Part shown: piece after piece, positions 7,690 through 15,459 of the stretch
How the letters are laid out: each line of letters opens with the position of its first letter
Position numbering within the stretch: the stretch's first letter is position 1
NCBI GenBank assembly: GCA_039179985.1
Contig: JBCDED010000056.1
Location: 1 to 26,343, forward strand
Origin: JBCCMQ01 sp039179985
GTDB lineage: Bacteria > Pseudomonadota > Alphaproteobacteria > Rhodobacterales > Rhodobacteraceae
Direction: 5' to 3'
DNA length: 26,343 nt
Notes under the pieces: generated by a model
Seen by the model: only the letters and a program-made list of their open reading frames with translations
The model's database searches: none
Told to the model about the DNA's origin: nothing
Translations under genes and position numbers: made by a program

Positions 7690-9129
7690 TCAGAACCCTC
7701 GTGTCTCGTAGGCCGCAAGCGCCCGTTGCCGCCCTTCCCCTGCGGATACGACCGGGGTGGGATATGGATCACTTGGCGAAAGCTGCCACGACCTTGGAAT
7801 GGCCTCGAAATAGCTGAGCGCCGTGGCGCTCGGCTGCCGCTGGCCCTCGGCGATCCATGCGCTGGTATAGATGGCGTCCGGATCGAACTTCGTCAGCTGG
7901 GTCTCGGGGTTGAAAATGCGGAAATAGGGCGTTGCATCGGGACCCGAGCCTGCGGACCACTGCCAGCCCATTGCATTGGAGGCGGGATCCCAGTCGACAA
8001 GGCAGTCTTCGAACCAGCGCTTTCCGATCTGCCAGTGGGTCATAAGATGCTTGGTCAGGTAACTTGCCACGATCATGCGGCCACGGTTGTGCATTGTCCC
8101 GGTGACGTACATTTCGCGCATCGCAGCATCCACAAAGGGCAGGCCCGTCCGCCCCTGTCGCCAGGCGATCACGGCAGGGGCGGACGCGTCGGTGCCCCAG
8201 GGAAAGGCGTCCCATTCCGGGCGCCAGTTTCCGCTAACGATCTGCGGCGTATGATAAATCAGATGATAGGCGAACTCGCGCCAGACGAGTTCTTTCAGAA
8301 AGGTCTCGGCCCCCACCTTGCCGGCCTCCAGCGCGCGGCGTCCCGCATGCCAGCAGGTCGCGGGGCCGATCTCGCCCCAGGCAAGGTTCTGAGATAGCAA
8401 AGACGTCCCGGGCACAGCGGGGCGATCGCGGTTCGCAACGTAGTCCGCGACCCAGTCAGCGATAAACGTCTCCAACCGCTCCAGCGCCGCCCGTTCACCC
8501 AGTTGCAGATGCGGGGCGACGACTGCTGCGCCCCGGTCCATGGGCCTGGCGTAGTCCCAGGTGTCTGGGTCGTCGCTTGCGGGCCAGTCAGGCGGTGCCG
8601 GGATGGTGGAAGGTGCACGTTTGGGGACGGGCACATCGGTGTCGCGCACGGCTTTCCAGAACGGCGTATAGACCCGGTAGAAGCCTCCGGTTTTTGTCGC
8701 CACCGTCCAGGGTTCGAACAACAGGTTGCCCTTTACGCTCCGTGCTTCAATCCCCGCGAATTTCAGGGCCGACTTTACGGCGGTGTCCCGTGCTACCGCA
8801 TCCGGATCGAGATCCCGCGTCCAGATCACGCGGCGCGCTCCTGTCTCGGCCATCACATCGCGCAACACCGCCAGCGCCGCCCCGCGCCGGAAGACAAGGC
8901 GCGACCCCAGCGCGCCGAGCCGCGCTGCAAACGCCCTCGCTCCTAGCAAAAACCGCCACTTGGGCGCGGCGCCGTAGCGCTCCACCACCTCATCGAAGAT
9001 GAACAGAGGGATCACCGGCGCCCCGTCGGCAATCGCAGCCGTCAGGGCCGGATTGTCCGCCAGCCGCAAATCCTTGCGGACCCACCAGATGACTGGCTGT
9101 TGGTCGCCCACACCCGTTTCCTTGCTCAC
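7690..9129 (-). CDS. phr: Deoxyribodipyrimidine photolyase (cryptochrome/photolyase family, class I type)
   Basis: A 479-residue flavoprotein that uses blue light to split cyclobutane pyrimidine dimers. The N-terminal alpha/beta antenna domain begins VIWWVRKDLRLADNPAL. The C-terminal FAD-binding helical domain (about 270-460) contains LVWREFAYHL, FPFVDAAMR-like, TGTMHNRGRM and WQWSAGSGPDA, including the Trp, Asn and Arg residues used for FAD and lesion binding. The start is GTG at 9129-9127; no nearby in-frame ATG exists. It begins 16 bases after the stop of the PLP enzyme gene and ends 76 bases before cfa. A 6-4 photolyase or cryptochrome is less likely given the class I CPD features. Confidence 0.92.
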   Translation of the reverse strand: MSKETGVGDQQPVIWWVRKDLRLADNPALTAAIADGAPVIPLFIFDEVVERYGAAPKWRFLLGARAFAARLGALGSRLVFRRGAALAVLRDVMAETGARRVIWTRDLDPDAVARDTAVKSALKFAGIEARSVKGNLLFEPWTVATKTGGFYRVYTPFWKAVRDTDVPVPKRAPSTIPAPPDWPASDDPDTWDYARPMDRGAAVVAPHLQLGERAALERLETFIADWVADYVANRDRPAVPGTSLLSQNLAWGEIGPATCWHAGRRALEAGKVGAETFLKELVWREFAYHLIYHTPQIVSGNWRPEWDAFPWGTDASAPAVIAWRQGRTGLPFVDAAMREMYVTGTMHNRGRMIVASYLTKHLMTHWQIGKRWFEDCLVDWDPASNAMGWQWSAGSGPDATPYFRIFNPETQLTKFDPDAIYTSAWIAEGQRQPSATALSYFEAIPRSWQLSPSDPYPTPVVSAGEGRQRALAAYETRGF

Positions 9130-9145
9130 CCCGGCCCAAAGGCCA

Positions 9146-10381
9146 TCAGATCACGGTATCTAGCGCGGTGATCAGGCGGTCAACTTCGTCCGGCGTGGTG
9201 TAGTGCAGGAAGCTCATGCGCAGCACCCCATGGGCGGGGTCGACCCCCATGCCTTCAAGCGCCCGGTGGGCGTAAAAATCGCCGCCGCCCACGAGAACGC
9301 CGTGCTCGGCAAGAGGCGCAACCAGGTCTTCTGCCCGTGTCTCGGTGACGACCGCGACGGTCGGGGCACGTTTGCCCGCATCGGACGGGCCCAGCAAGCG
9401 TAGGCTGTTTTTTTGGGATACGTAATCCATCAGCGGTTCGAGAAGACGGATCTCCTGGGCCCGCATCAGACCATGAACGAATTCGCCGCGGCCGGTGGCG
9501 TCCCGGCCAGCTTTCGTATGATGGTCATAGACGGCGTCCACATAGTCGGCCATCCCAGCACAAGCCGCGACCTGCGCGTGATCGGGTCCGGCGGGGGTAA
9601 ACCGCTTATGAAGCGTATCGCTATTGAAATAGTGCCCTTGGTTGGGCAGCGCCATGCCAAGGTCTTCGGAGATATACATCACCCCCTGGTGCGGCCCGTA
9701 GGTCTTGTAGGCCGAGAAAAGGTAGATATCGGCACCCAGAGACGGGACGTTGGGAAAGCCGTGTGGCGCGTAGGATACGCCGTCGACGCAGACAAAGGCG
9801 CCAGCCGCATGGGCCCGGCGGGCGATGTCGGCGACGGCATTGATCTCGCCCACGATGTTCGAACAGTGCGGGAAGCAGACGAGCTGCACCCGGTCATCAA
9901 GCAGATCGTCCAGTCCCTGCGGATCAAGATGCCCCGTTTCAGGATCCATGCGCCATTCCCGCACCTCGATGCCGCGCCGCGCCAACCTGCGCCAGGGGCC
10001 GGAATTCGCCTCGTGATCCTGATTGGTGACGATAATCGCGCTTTCCGGCTCCAACCAGTCCCCGAAAGCCTGCGCCAGCACATAGGTGTTTTGTGTCGTC
10101 GATGGTCCAAAGCTGATCTCATGGGTCGCAACGCCCATGATGCGGGCCATCCGCTCGCGCGCCTCATCCATTTCTTCGCCGCTTGCGCGCGAAGGCTCGT
10201 AGGGCGAATAGGGCTGCATTTTCCGCTCTTTGTAGAAGCGATTGAGCCGCCATTGCACGTACCGGCACGCATAGGACCCTCCCGCGTTCTCAAAGAACGC
10301 GAGGTCGCGCAGGGATTGTTCCACGAACGCAGGAAACTGCGCTCGCACAAACGCGAGGTCGAGTTGTGGGCCGAGTGGCAT
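9146..10381 (-). CDS. Class V PLP-dependent aminotransferase, cysteine desulfurase-like
   Basis: The 411-residue protein has the class V fold: N-terminal FVRAQFPAF...FFENAGGSY, a GPSTTQNTY phosphate region, CVDGVSY with the Asp that contacts the PLP ring nitrogen, and the Schiff-base lysine in FSAYKTYGPHQG (Lys226 from this start). It resembles the VC1184-type desulfurase-like group, whose substrate is not established, so I do not assign a gene symbol. The start is ATG 10381-10379 with AGGGAC 6 bases upstream; the ATG 24 bases earlier has no comparable site. A promoter lies at 10444-10471. It heads the run to phr and cfa and could supply activated sulfur or act on an amino sugar or amino acid. 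Confidence 0.82.
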   Translation of the reverse strand: MPLGPQLDLAFVRAQFPAFVEQSLRDLAFFENAGGSYACRYVQWRLNRFYKERKMQPYSPYEPSRASGEEMDEARERMARIMGVATHEISFGPSTTQNTYVLAQAFGDWLEPESAIIVTNQDHEANSGPWRRLARRGIEVREWRMDPETGHLDPQGLDDLLDDRVQLVCFPHCSNIVGEINAVADIARRAHAAGAFVCVDGVSYAPHGFPNVPSLGADIYLFSAYKTYGPHQGVMYISEDLGMALPNQGHYFNSDTLHKRFTPAGPDHAQVAACAGMADYVDAVYDHHTKAGRDATGRGEFVHGLMRAQEIRLLEPLMDYVSQKNSLRLLGPSDAGKRAPTVAVVTETRAEDLVAPLAEHGVLVGGGDFYAHRALEGMGVDPAHGVLRMSFLHYTTPDEVDRLITALDTVI

Positions 10382-10443
10382 TTTTGTCCCTGGTACGCCG
10401 CCCATTTTGCGGACGGGCAGCGCGTGTTCCTCCTTATTAGAAG

Positions 10444-10471
10444 GTTATATGCCGCCGCATACCGTCTTCAA
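10444..10471 (-). promoter_or_regulatory. Candidate sigma-70-like promoter for the PLP enzyme-phr run
   Basis: On the minus strand TTGAAG (10471-10466) is followed after 16 bases by TATAAC (10449-10444). It lies in the only sizeable gap (121 bases) of the minus-strand block, after acuI and about 63 bases ahead of the chosen start at 10381. A GGAGG at about 10430 on the same strand is not followed by a start codon at useful distance. This suggests the downstream stress genes can be transcribed independently of dmdA-acuI. Confidence 0.5.
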
Positions 10472-10502
10472 GAAGATGCCCATCTGACGCAGCCCAAAAA
10501 GG

Positions 10503-11492
10503 TTACGAATTAACGTCCACCACGACGCGCCCTTTGACCTTCCCTTTGAGGATATCGGCCCCGAGCGCGGGCAGATCGGCTAGGGTCGCGGGCTGCACCA
10601 TCGCCTGCAATTTATCCATGGGCAGATCCCTCGCGACCCGCGCCCAGGCCCGCTGACGCGCTTCATAGGGCTGCATCACGCTGTCGATGCCCAGAAGGTT
10701 CACGCCACGCAAGAGGAACGGAATGACCGTCGCAGGCAGTCCCGCACCCCCGGCAAGGCCAACCGCCGCGACCGATGCGCCGTATTTCATCTGGCCAAGC
10801 ACGCGCGCCAGCATCGCACCGCCCACGGCGTCGACACATCCCGCCCAGGTCTCGCTTTCGAGCGGGCGCTTTACCGTTTCGTTGATGTCTTCACGGGCCA
10901 CGATCTGGCTGGCACCGAGGCCCTTGAGGTAGTCTGCGGTCTCCGGGCGTCCGGTGACGCCGGCCACCTCGTGACCCAGACCTGCTAGGATTGCCACTGC
11001 GACGGAGCCGACACCGCCCGCCGCACCGGTCACCAGTACCGGCCCATTGCCCGGGGCCAGTCCGTGATCTTCCAGCGCCATCACCGCCAGCATCGCAGTA
11101 AACCCGGCCGTCCCCACGGCCATGGCGTCGCGCGTGGTCAGGCCATCGGGTAGCGGCACCAGCCAGTCGGCTTTCACCCGCGCCTTCTGTGCGTAGCCGC
11201 CCCAATGCGCCTCGCCCACCCGCCAGCCGGTCAGCACAACCTTGTCACCGGGGCTATAGCGCGGATCGTCTGAGGCGTCGACAGTGCCGGAAAAGTCGAT
11301 CCCAGGCACATGGGGGTAATTGCGCACCAGCCCGCCGCCCGGCCCGATGCAAAGCCCGTCCTTGTAGTTCACCGTGGAGTACTCTACCGCGACAGTCACA
11401 TCGCCCTCGGGCAACTGCGCCTCGTCTAGCTCCTCGATGCTGGCGCTGGTTTTGCCGTCGCCATCCTTTTTCACCAAAAGCGCGCGGAACAT
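10503..11492 (-). CDS. acuI: Acrylyl-CoA reductase AcuI (MDR family, YhdH/AcuI type)
   Basis: This 329-residue medium-chain dehydrogenase/reductase is expected to reduce acryloyl-CoA to propionyl-CoA with NADPH, which removes toxic acrylate formed during DMSP catabolism. Evidence: N-terminal FRALLV with YSTVNYKDGL (39-47), NYPHVPGIDFSGTV (59-71), the nucleotide-binding TGAAGGVGSVAV (155-166), and no zinc-ligand cluster, as in this quinone-oxidoreductase-like group. Length is typical. An open frame extends to 11618 inside dmdA; I chose ATG 11492-11490 because AGGAG precedes it, using the TAG stop of dmdA as part of the site. In Ruegeria pomeroyi acuI is cotranscribed with dmdA, exactly the arrangement here. 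The protein ends VDVNS. Confidence 0.93.
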   Translation of the reverse strand: MFRALLVKKDGDGKTSASIEELDEAQLPEGDVTVAVEYSTVNYKDGLCIGPGGGLVRNYPHVPGIDFSGTVDASDDPRYSPGDKVVLTGWRVGEAHWGGYAQKARVKADWLVPLPDGLTTRDAMAVGTAGFTAMLAVMALEDHGLAPGNGPVLVTGAAGGVGSVAVAILAGLGHEVAGVTGRPETADYLKGLGASQIVAREDINETVKRPLESETWAGCVDAVGGAMLARVLGQMKYGASVAAVGLAGGAGLPATVIPFLLRGVNLLGIDSVMQPYEARQRAWARVARDLPMDKLQAMVQPATLADLPALGADILKGKVKGRVVVDVNS

Positions 11493-11502
11493 GGGAAGTC
11501 TC

Positions 11503-12609
11503 CTAAATCCAGAAAGTTTCGTTGACGGTTGCGGGACGCGTTTCGCCGCCTGGCAGGCGAAGCTGAAGCTCCGTATCCGCGTCCCAGTGACTGAGAAGCA
11601 CCATGCCGATGCCCACATTGGTGTTGAAATCCGGCGACCAGGCGGCCGAGGTCACCTGCCCCACCTGCTTGGTCCCGGCCATCAACGGCCAGGGGCGGTC
11701 ACAAACCGGCACCGCCGCACCGCCGATGTCCATGGCGCGGATCTGCTTGACCGGGCCCTCTGTGGCGACGCGAAGCAAAGCGTCCCGTCCGACGCAACCA
11801 ATCGCCGTCTGCGTGTTGCAAAAGCGGCCGAGCCCGCATTCGTGGGGGGTATTGGCCCGGGTCATGTCATTGCCATAGGACAAAAGCCCGCCCTCGATCC
11901 GTTCGATCAGGTTCGGGCAGCCCGCATGCACGTCCAGGTCCTTGCCCGCCTCAAAAAGCGCGTTCCAAAGATGCATCCCTTTGCCGAAGCCTTCGACGTA
12001 AATCTCAAATCCGCCCTGTTTTGAGTAACCCGAACGCGCGACGACCATTTGCTGCCCCGCGAAATCGAGAAGGCCAAAGCGGAAAAACCGAATGTCGCGG
12101 ACGGATTCGTCAAAGACCCGCGCCATCAGATCCTCAGCCAGCGGGCCTTGTACCGCCAATGGCGCCACATCGGGTTCGTCAACCAGAACATCCAGTCGAA
12201 AGCCGTAGGCGATCCCTTTGATCCAGAAAAGCAAATCGCTGTCGGCGATGGAAACCCAGAACCGGTCATCGGAGAGTTTCAGCGCCACCGGGTCATTCAG
12301 CATCCCCCCGGTCTCGTCGACGATAGGGATGTAGTAGCAGCGCCCGGGTAGCATCCCGCGCAGATCGCGCGGTGTCAGCATCTGCATGAGCCGCCCGGCA
12401 TCGGGCCCGCGCAACTCCACCTGCCGCTCGACGGCCACATCCCAGACCTGCACGGCGGATTTGAGGTGGCGGTAGTCCTCTTCCACGCCGCGGAAGACCG
12501 TGGGCAGCAGCATATGGTTGTACACCGTGTAGGCCTTGACGCCCGCTGCTTCCACGCCGTCGGAAAACGGCGTCCGGCGCAGCCGCCGCGAGTGTGAGAT
12601 CGCCGCCAT
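11503..12609 (-). CDS. dmdA: Dimethylsulfoniopropionate (DMSP) demethylase
   Basis: This 368-residue member of the GcvT (aminomethyltransferase) superfamily would transfer a methyl group from DMSP to tetrahydrofolate, giving methylmercaptopropionate: the first step of the demethylation route in the cytoplasm. It starts with the SRRLRRTPFSDGVEAAGVKAYTVYNHM-type segment, has GcvT hallmarks such as VWDVAVERQVELRGPDA (about 55-71) and YIPIVDETGGMLNDPV (about 93-108), and SGYSKQGGFEIYV in the middle. Length agrees with characterised DmdA (about 370). The main alternative is a GcvT-like paralogue, but immediate linkage to acuI favours DmdA strongly. The start ATG 12609-12607 is one base after the DinB stop, indicating coupling. 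dmdB, dmdC and dmdD are not in the window. Confidence 0.92.
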   Translation of the reverse strand: MAAISHSRRLRRTPFSDGVEAAGVKAYTVYNHMLLPTVFRGVEEDYRHLKSAVQVWDVAVERQVELRGPDAGRLMQMLTPRDLRGMLPGRCYYIPIVDETGGMLNDPVALKLSDDRFWVSIADSDLLFWIKGIAYGFRLDVLVDEPDVAPLAVQGPLAEDLMARVFDESVRDIRFFRFGLLDFAGQQMVVARSGYSKQGGFEIYVEGFGKGMHLWNALFEAGKDLDVHAGCPNLIERIEGGLLSYGNDMTRANTPHECGLGRFCNTQTAIGCVGRDALLRVATEGPVKQIRAMDIGGAAVPVCDRPWPLMAGTKQVGQVTSAAWSPDFNTNVGIGMVLLSHWDADTELQLRLPGGETRPATVNETFWI

Positions 12610-12610
12610 T

Positions 12611-13117
12611 TCAGGCGTCCTCCGGCATGATGAAGAGATCGGTGTCGCCCGTGGCCAGTCCTGCCCCGGTCAGCATCGCGTGGATCTGGCCGCGGTGGTG
12701 GGTTTGATGGTTGAAGAAATGCACCACACACAGCGCCAGCGGCTTTGTCACATCCCGCCCCAAAGCCCCCGAATGCCAGCTGAGATCTCCGTCAAGCCTG
12801 GCGTCGGTCAGCCCCTCGCTCCAGGCCACGATCCCCGCATCGGCCTTCTCGCGCGCGGCAAAGAACGTCGGCAGGTCGGGTGTGAATTGCGTACTCCCTG
12901 GAATGCCCACCTTTGGCGGGGACCATCCATCAAAGCGCGACATCCAGATCGTATCGCCCCAGAGCAAATGGTTGAGCGTGCCGAAGATCGAGCCGAAGAA
13001 CGCGCCGCGGTCCATCGTCAGATCCTCTGCGGTCAGCCCTTCCATTTCCCGGCCGATCCGGTGGTTCTGCCAGCGCCCGTAGCGCGCCATGGTGCGGCAG
13101 TAGTCAGCCGAGATCAT
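12611..13117 (-). CDS. DinB-superfamily protein with metal-binding triad
   Basis: The 168-residue protein has the DinB four-helix arrangement. The conserved histidines are all present: His50 in GTLNHLLWGD, and His137 and His141 in FFNHQTHHRGQ, which form the metal triad of the superfamily. The superfamily includes damage-inducible DinB/YfiT proteins and thiol-dependent S-transferases; the substrate cannot be read from sequence. A longer frame exists upstream, but the ATG at 13117-13115 overlaps the DUF1326 stop as ATGA and fits the family's N-terminus (YCRTMARYGRWQN). It ends one base before dmdA starts. This coupling suggests a shared physiological setting with DMSP use, though that is inference. 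Confidence 0.85.
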   Translation of the reverse strand: MISADYCRTMARYGRWQNHRIGREMEGLTAEDLTMDRGAFFGSIFGTLNHLLWGDTIWMSRFDGWSPPKVGIPGSTQFTPDLPTFFAAREKADAGIVAWSEGLTDARLDGDLSWHSGALGRDVTKPLALCVVHFFNHQTHHRGQIHAMLTGAGLATGDTDLFIMPEDA

Positions 13118-13824
13118 TTCTTGCCCGGCCCCGACCAGTCGATGGCGCAGATCTCGCCGGATTTGCCGTCGAAGTCCCAAACACGGCCGTAGTCGCGTAC
13201 CCGGCTGCGTGTGCCGCGGGCGACGATCACATCGGGGCCCATCCAGTATTTGGTATTTTTTACGATGACCGGATCGCTGGGATCGGCGCCGGTGACCATC
13301 TCAAGCTCGCCGTTGATCTTGCGGCCAATGTTGAGCACGCGGCGGGTGCCGTCGCGGATGATCTCCACCGGGGCCCGTTCGGCGCCGATGATGGTGCTCA
13401 CAAGCTTGGTAAACAGCCCCGTGGTGCCGCCCGCCTGACCCGAAAAGATCTTGAGAATGCCGTTGTAAGCCTTGCCACTGGCCCGTTCGTCCACATAGGC
13501 CGCGACGCGCCAGTCTCCCTCGGCCATGCGGCCGGGGATTTCCACCATCAGCCCGACGTTGAGGCCCGATAGGTCCTCACCCTCGAAATGGCCCTCGTCG
13601 ATGGCGATAGCCATCCAGGCGTGGCAGTGGCCTTCGGTGGGCTTGTGCTTGCCCAGGCTGACGACGCAGGGGCAAAAGACAACGCAGGAGCAGTTGAGAA
13701 AAAGCTCGCCCTTGATTGCCCATTCCGTCGGCTCATCGCGGCGGCGGCGCGGGTCCATGCGCTGGTCGATGCGTTGCCAGACCTGGATGCGGTCGGCGGG
13801 GGCGCGTGTCTTGGTGTCGGACAT
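13114..13824 (-). CDS. DUF1326 protein with CSC-x4-CPC motif
   Basis: The 236-residue soluble protein has the DUF1326 core: WAIKGELFLNCSCVVFCPC (35-53), with Cys45, Cys47, Cys51 and Cys53, then GHCHAW (65-70) with Cys67. No signal peptide or membrane segment is evident, so it is probably cytoplasmic. The cysteine cluster suggests metal or thiol chemistry, but the family's function is not established. The first 30 residues are Arg-rich and may be an extension. The start is ATG 13824-13822 with AAGGAA 6 bases upstream. It begins 10 bases after DUF2182, its common genomic partner, and overlaps the DinB gene by 4 bases. Confidence 0.87.
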   Translation of the reverse strand: MSDTKTRAPADRIQVWQRIDQRMDPRRRRDEPTEWAIKGELFLNCSCVVFCPCVVSLGKHKPTEGHCHAWMAIAIDEGHFEGEDLSGLNVGLMVEIPGRMAEGDWRVAAYVDERASGKAYNGILKIFSGQAGGTTGLFTKLVSTIIGAERAPVEIIRDGTRRVLNIGRKINGELEMVTGADPSDPVIVKNTKYWMGPDVIVARGTRSRVRDYGRVWDFDGKSGEICAIDWSGPGKK

Positions 13825-13834
13825 CTTGTTTTCC

Positions 13835-14605
13835 TTAACTCAGGGCGTTGAGGGCCAGGACCGCTCCGGCGGCGACAAGCGCACCGCCCAGCGGGCGCGA
13901 CAGGGCGCGGCCGATTTGAGGGAGTTTTTCGAGGGTCATTGCCAGCGTGGCGAGCCCCATGAAAAGGATGTTCATCGTGCCGCCCACGAAGGCCAGAAGC
14001 ATTAGGGCCCAGCAACAGCCAAGGCAGACAATCCCCATCCGAAGCCCCATGCGCCAGGGCCCCTCGGACCAATGGTTCATGAAAAAGGCGAAGGGCGCCA
14101 TGCAGGCGCTCTGGCAGGCGTCCTTGATGGGCGAAAACTGGTAGAGACCGGCGACAATCAGGATCGCGGCGGTCAGAAGCGGGAAGAGACTGCTGCCATT
14201 TGGCGCCAGCAAGCCCGCGGAAGCCAGCGTGACTTGCCCCGCCGCCGCGATGCCGGAAAATCCGGCCCAGACCAGAAGGTATCCGCTGATCAGCTTCCAG
14301 AAATCCCCCGGCTCAGCGGCATTGCCCGACATCAGATCACCAAAGGTGCGCAACGCAGGCACCAGCGTTGGCGTCATCATGGCAACCGACATGATCAGCC
14401 ACATCAAAAGAACCTTGGGCAGACCGGCCACACCAGGGGGCACGGTACAAAGCGCAATCCAGAAATCCGCGCCGTAGACATCGGCAGTGTCAAGAAGATC
14501 GGCGGGCAGCGCCATGGCGTAGACCGCAGCCCAGGCCGCGATGACGAGGCCGAAGAACATCAGCCAACGCAAATCAGCGCTTCGGATGCGCATCTCGGCC
14601 AGCAT
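13835..14605 (-). CDS. DUF2182 integral membrane protein, predicted metal binding
   Basis: A 256-residue inner-membrane protein with six or seven hydrophobic segments. Family motifs: AMMTPT (75-80), QFSPIKDACQSACMAP (156-171, with Cys164 and Cys168), NHWSEGPWRMGLRMG (177-191) and LGCCW (195-199). The Met, Cys and Asp/Lys motifs in or next to helices are why the family is described as metal binding; its transported or bound ion is not established. The start is ATG 14605-14603 with GGGAGG 4-9 bases upstream. It is the first gene after the GntR-controlled promoter region and heads the operon that continues into DUF1326, DinB, dmdA and acuI. Confidence 0.87.
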   Translation of the reverse strand: MLAEMRIRSADLRWLMFFGLVIAAWAAVYAMALPADLLDTADVYGADFWIALCTVPPGVAGLPKVLLMWLIMSVAMMTPTLVPALRTFGDLMSGNAAEPGDFWKLISGYLLVWAGFSGIAAAGQVTLASAGLLAPNGSSLFPLLTAAILIVAGLYQFSPIKDACQSACMAPFAFFMNHWSEGPWRMGLRMGIVCLGCCWALMLLAFVGGTMNILFMGLATLAMTLEKLPQIGRALSRPLGGALVAAGAVLALNALS

Positions 14606-14653
14606 CCGCCCCTCCCTGTCATTCGGGCTCTCGACAAACGGACCCCGTCCGCG

Positions 14654-14683
14654 TTAAATGTCATACAATTCAATGTCTGACAA
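14654..14683 (-). promoter_or_regulatory. Candidate promoter of the DUF2182-DUF1326-DinB-dmdA-acuI operon
   Basis: On the minus strand TTGTCA (14683-14678) lies 17-18 bases from CATTTA/ATTTAA (14660-14654). It would give a leader of about 45 bases before the ATG at 14605. The -35 element is good and the -10 weak, as expected of a regulated promoter. Both elements overlap the two GT-N3-AC boxes, so a bound GntR-type protein would block it. Confidence 0.4.
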
Positions 14684-14685
14684 TT
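14658..14685. promoter_or_regulatory. Tandem GntR/FadR-type operator boxes
   Basis: ATGTCATACAATT (14658-14670) and ATGTCTGACAATT (14673-14685) are direct repeats with a 15-base period, 11 of 13 positions identical. Each contains the GT-N3-AC core that FadR-subfamily GntR regulators bind (consensus TNGTNNNACNA; here the first T is A). The second box includes the perfect small palindrome TGTC-T-GACA. The boxes end 7 bases before the regulator's own start codon and cover the divergent promoter, so autoregulation plus control of the dmdA operon is likely. Confidence 0.6.
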
Positions 14686-14691
14686 GGAAAC

Positions 14692-15438
14692 ATGCGAACC
14701 GACCTCTCGCCAGAGCGCGACCTTTCGATCCAGATCGCCGAGGCGATCCGGGCTGAAATCATTGCAGGATCTCTGGCCGTCGGATCGCGCCTGCCCTCGG
14801 AGGCGGAATTGTCTGACAAATTCAGCGTCTCACGCCCCACGGTCCGCGAAGCGCTAAAACGGCTCGCTGCCCAAAACCTGATCCGCACGCGCCGGGGCGC
14901 CAGCGGCGGTGCGTTCGTGAACCGCATCAGTTTTGAAGACGCCTATGAGGGCCAGATCACCACGGCGACCCTGCTTCTCAGCATGAACGACGTGGATATC
15001 GAAACCGCATGCGAGGCGCGCTTTACCCTGGAACGAGCCTGCGGCACGCTGGCCGCCGCGCGACGGGAAGAGCATCACCTGGCCCGAATGACGGCCGAGC
15101 TGGAGCGGCAGAAGGACGGATCGCTTAGCGGCGAGGCCTTCTGCGCTTCGGACGTTGCCTTTCACCGCGCTCTTGTGGACGGCGCCGGGAACCCGGTTCT
15201 CAGCTACCAGCTGGCCGGGGCGGTCGAGGCGATGCAGCCGCTAATGAACATGATCACCGTCAACGCCGTCGACCGCGCGCGCATCACCGCGCTCCACGAC
15301 CGCATCCTGTCGGCGCTCGAAAACCGCGACGCGGCAGGGCTCGATAGGTCCTTGGCTGATCTGGCTGCCTATACGGTCGATCTTGCTGCCGAGGTCCGTC
15401 AGCGGCGCGACGCCCGGCGCGCCAAAGATTCTGCTTGA
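14692..15438 (+). CDS. GntR-family regulator, FadR/FCD subfamily, divergent from the dmdA operon
   Basis: The 248-residue protein has an N-terminal winged helix (about 10-78) with recognition region LPSEAELSDKFSVSRPTVREALKRL (34-58) and wing RTRRGASGGAFV, followed by an FCD ligand-binding domain (about 95-235). In the FCD domain His-containing positions such as DVAFHRALVD (about 158-167) and HDRILSAL (near 205) are candidate metal/ligand residues. The start is ATG 14692; only a short GGA lies in front. Because a GntR gene also flanks dmdA in other roseobacters, it is likely the local repressor, with an inducer from DMSP breakdown such as acrylate or its CoA ester. The inducer is inference. 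Confidence 0.88.
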   Translation: MRTDLSPERDLSIQIAEAIRAEIIAGSLAVGSRLPSEAELSDKFSVSRPTVREALKRLAAQNLIRTRRGASGGAFVNRISFEDAYEGQITTATLLLSMNDVDIETACEARFTLERACGTLAAARREEHHLARMTAELERQKDGSLSGEAFCASDVAFHRALVDGAGNPVLSYQLAGAVEAMQPLMNMITVNAVDRARITALHDRILSALENRDAAGLDRSLADLAAYTVDLAAEVRQRRDARRAKDSA

Positions 15439-15459
15439 GTGAAGCCCCGCCTGCCCCTA

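Noticed and set aside
7614..9200. RpoE-type promoters (TGATCC with TAAG-like -10) upstream of phr and cfa
   Set aside because: A TGATCA near 9174 (minus strand) lacks a -10 at about 18 bases, and the phr-cfa gap has no TGATCC. The RpoE link is therefore known from relatives only, not seen here.
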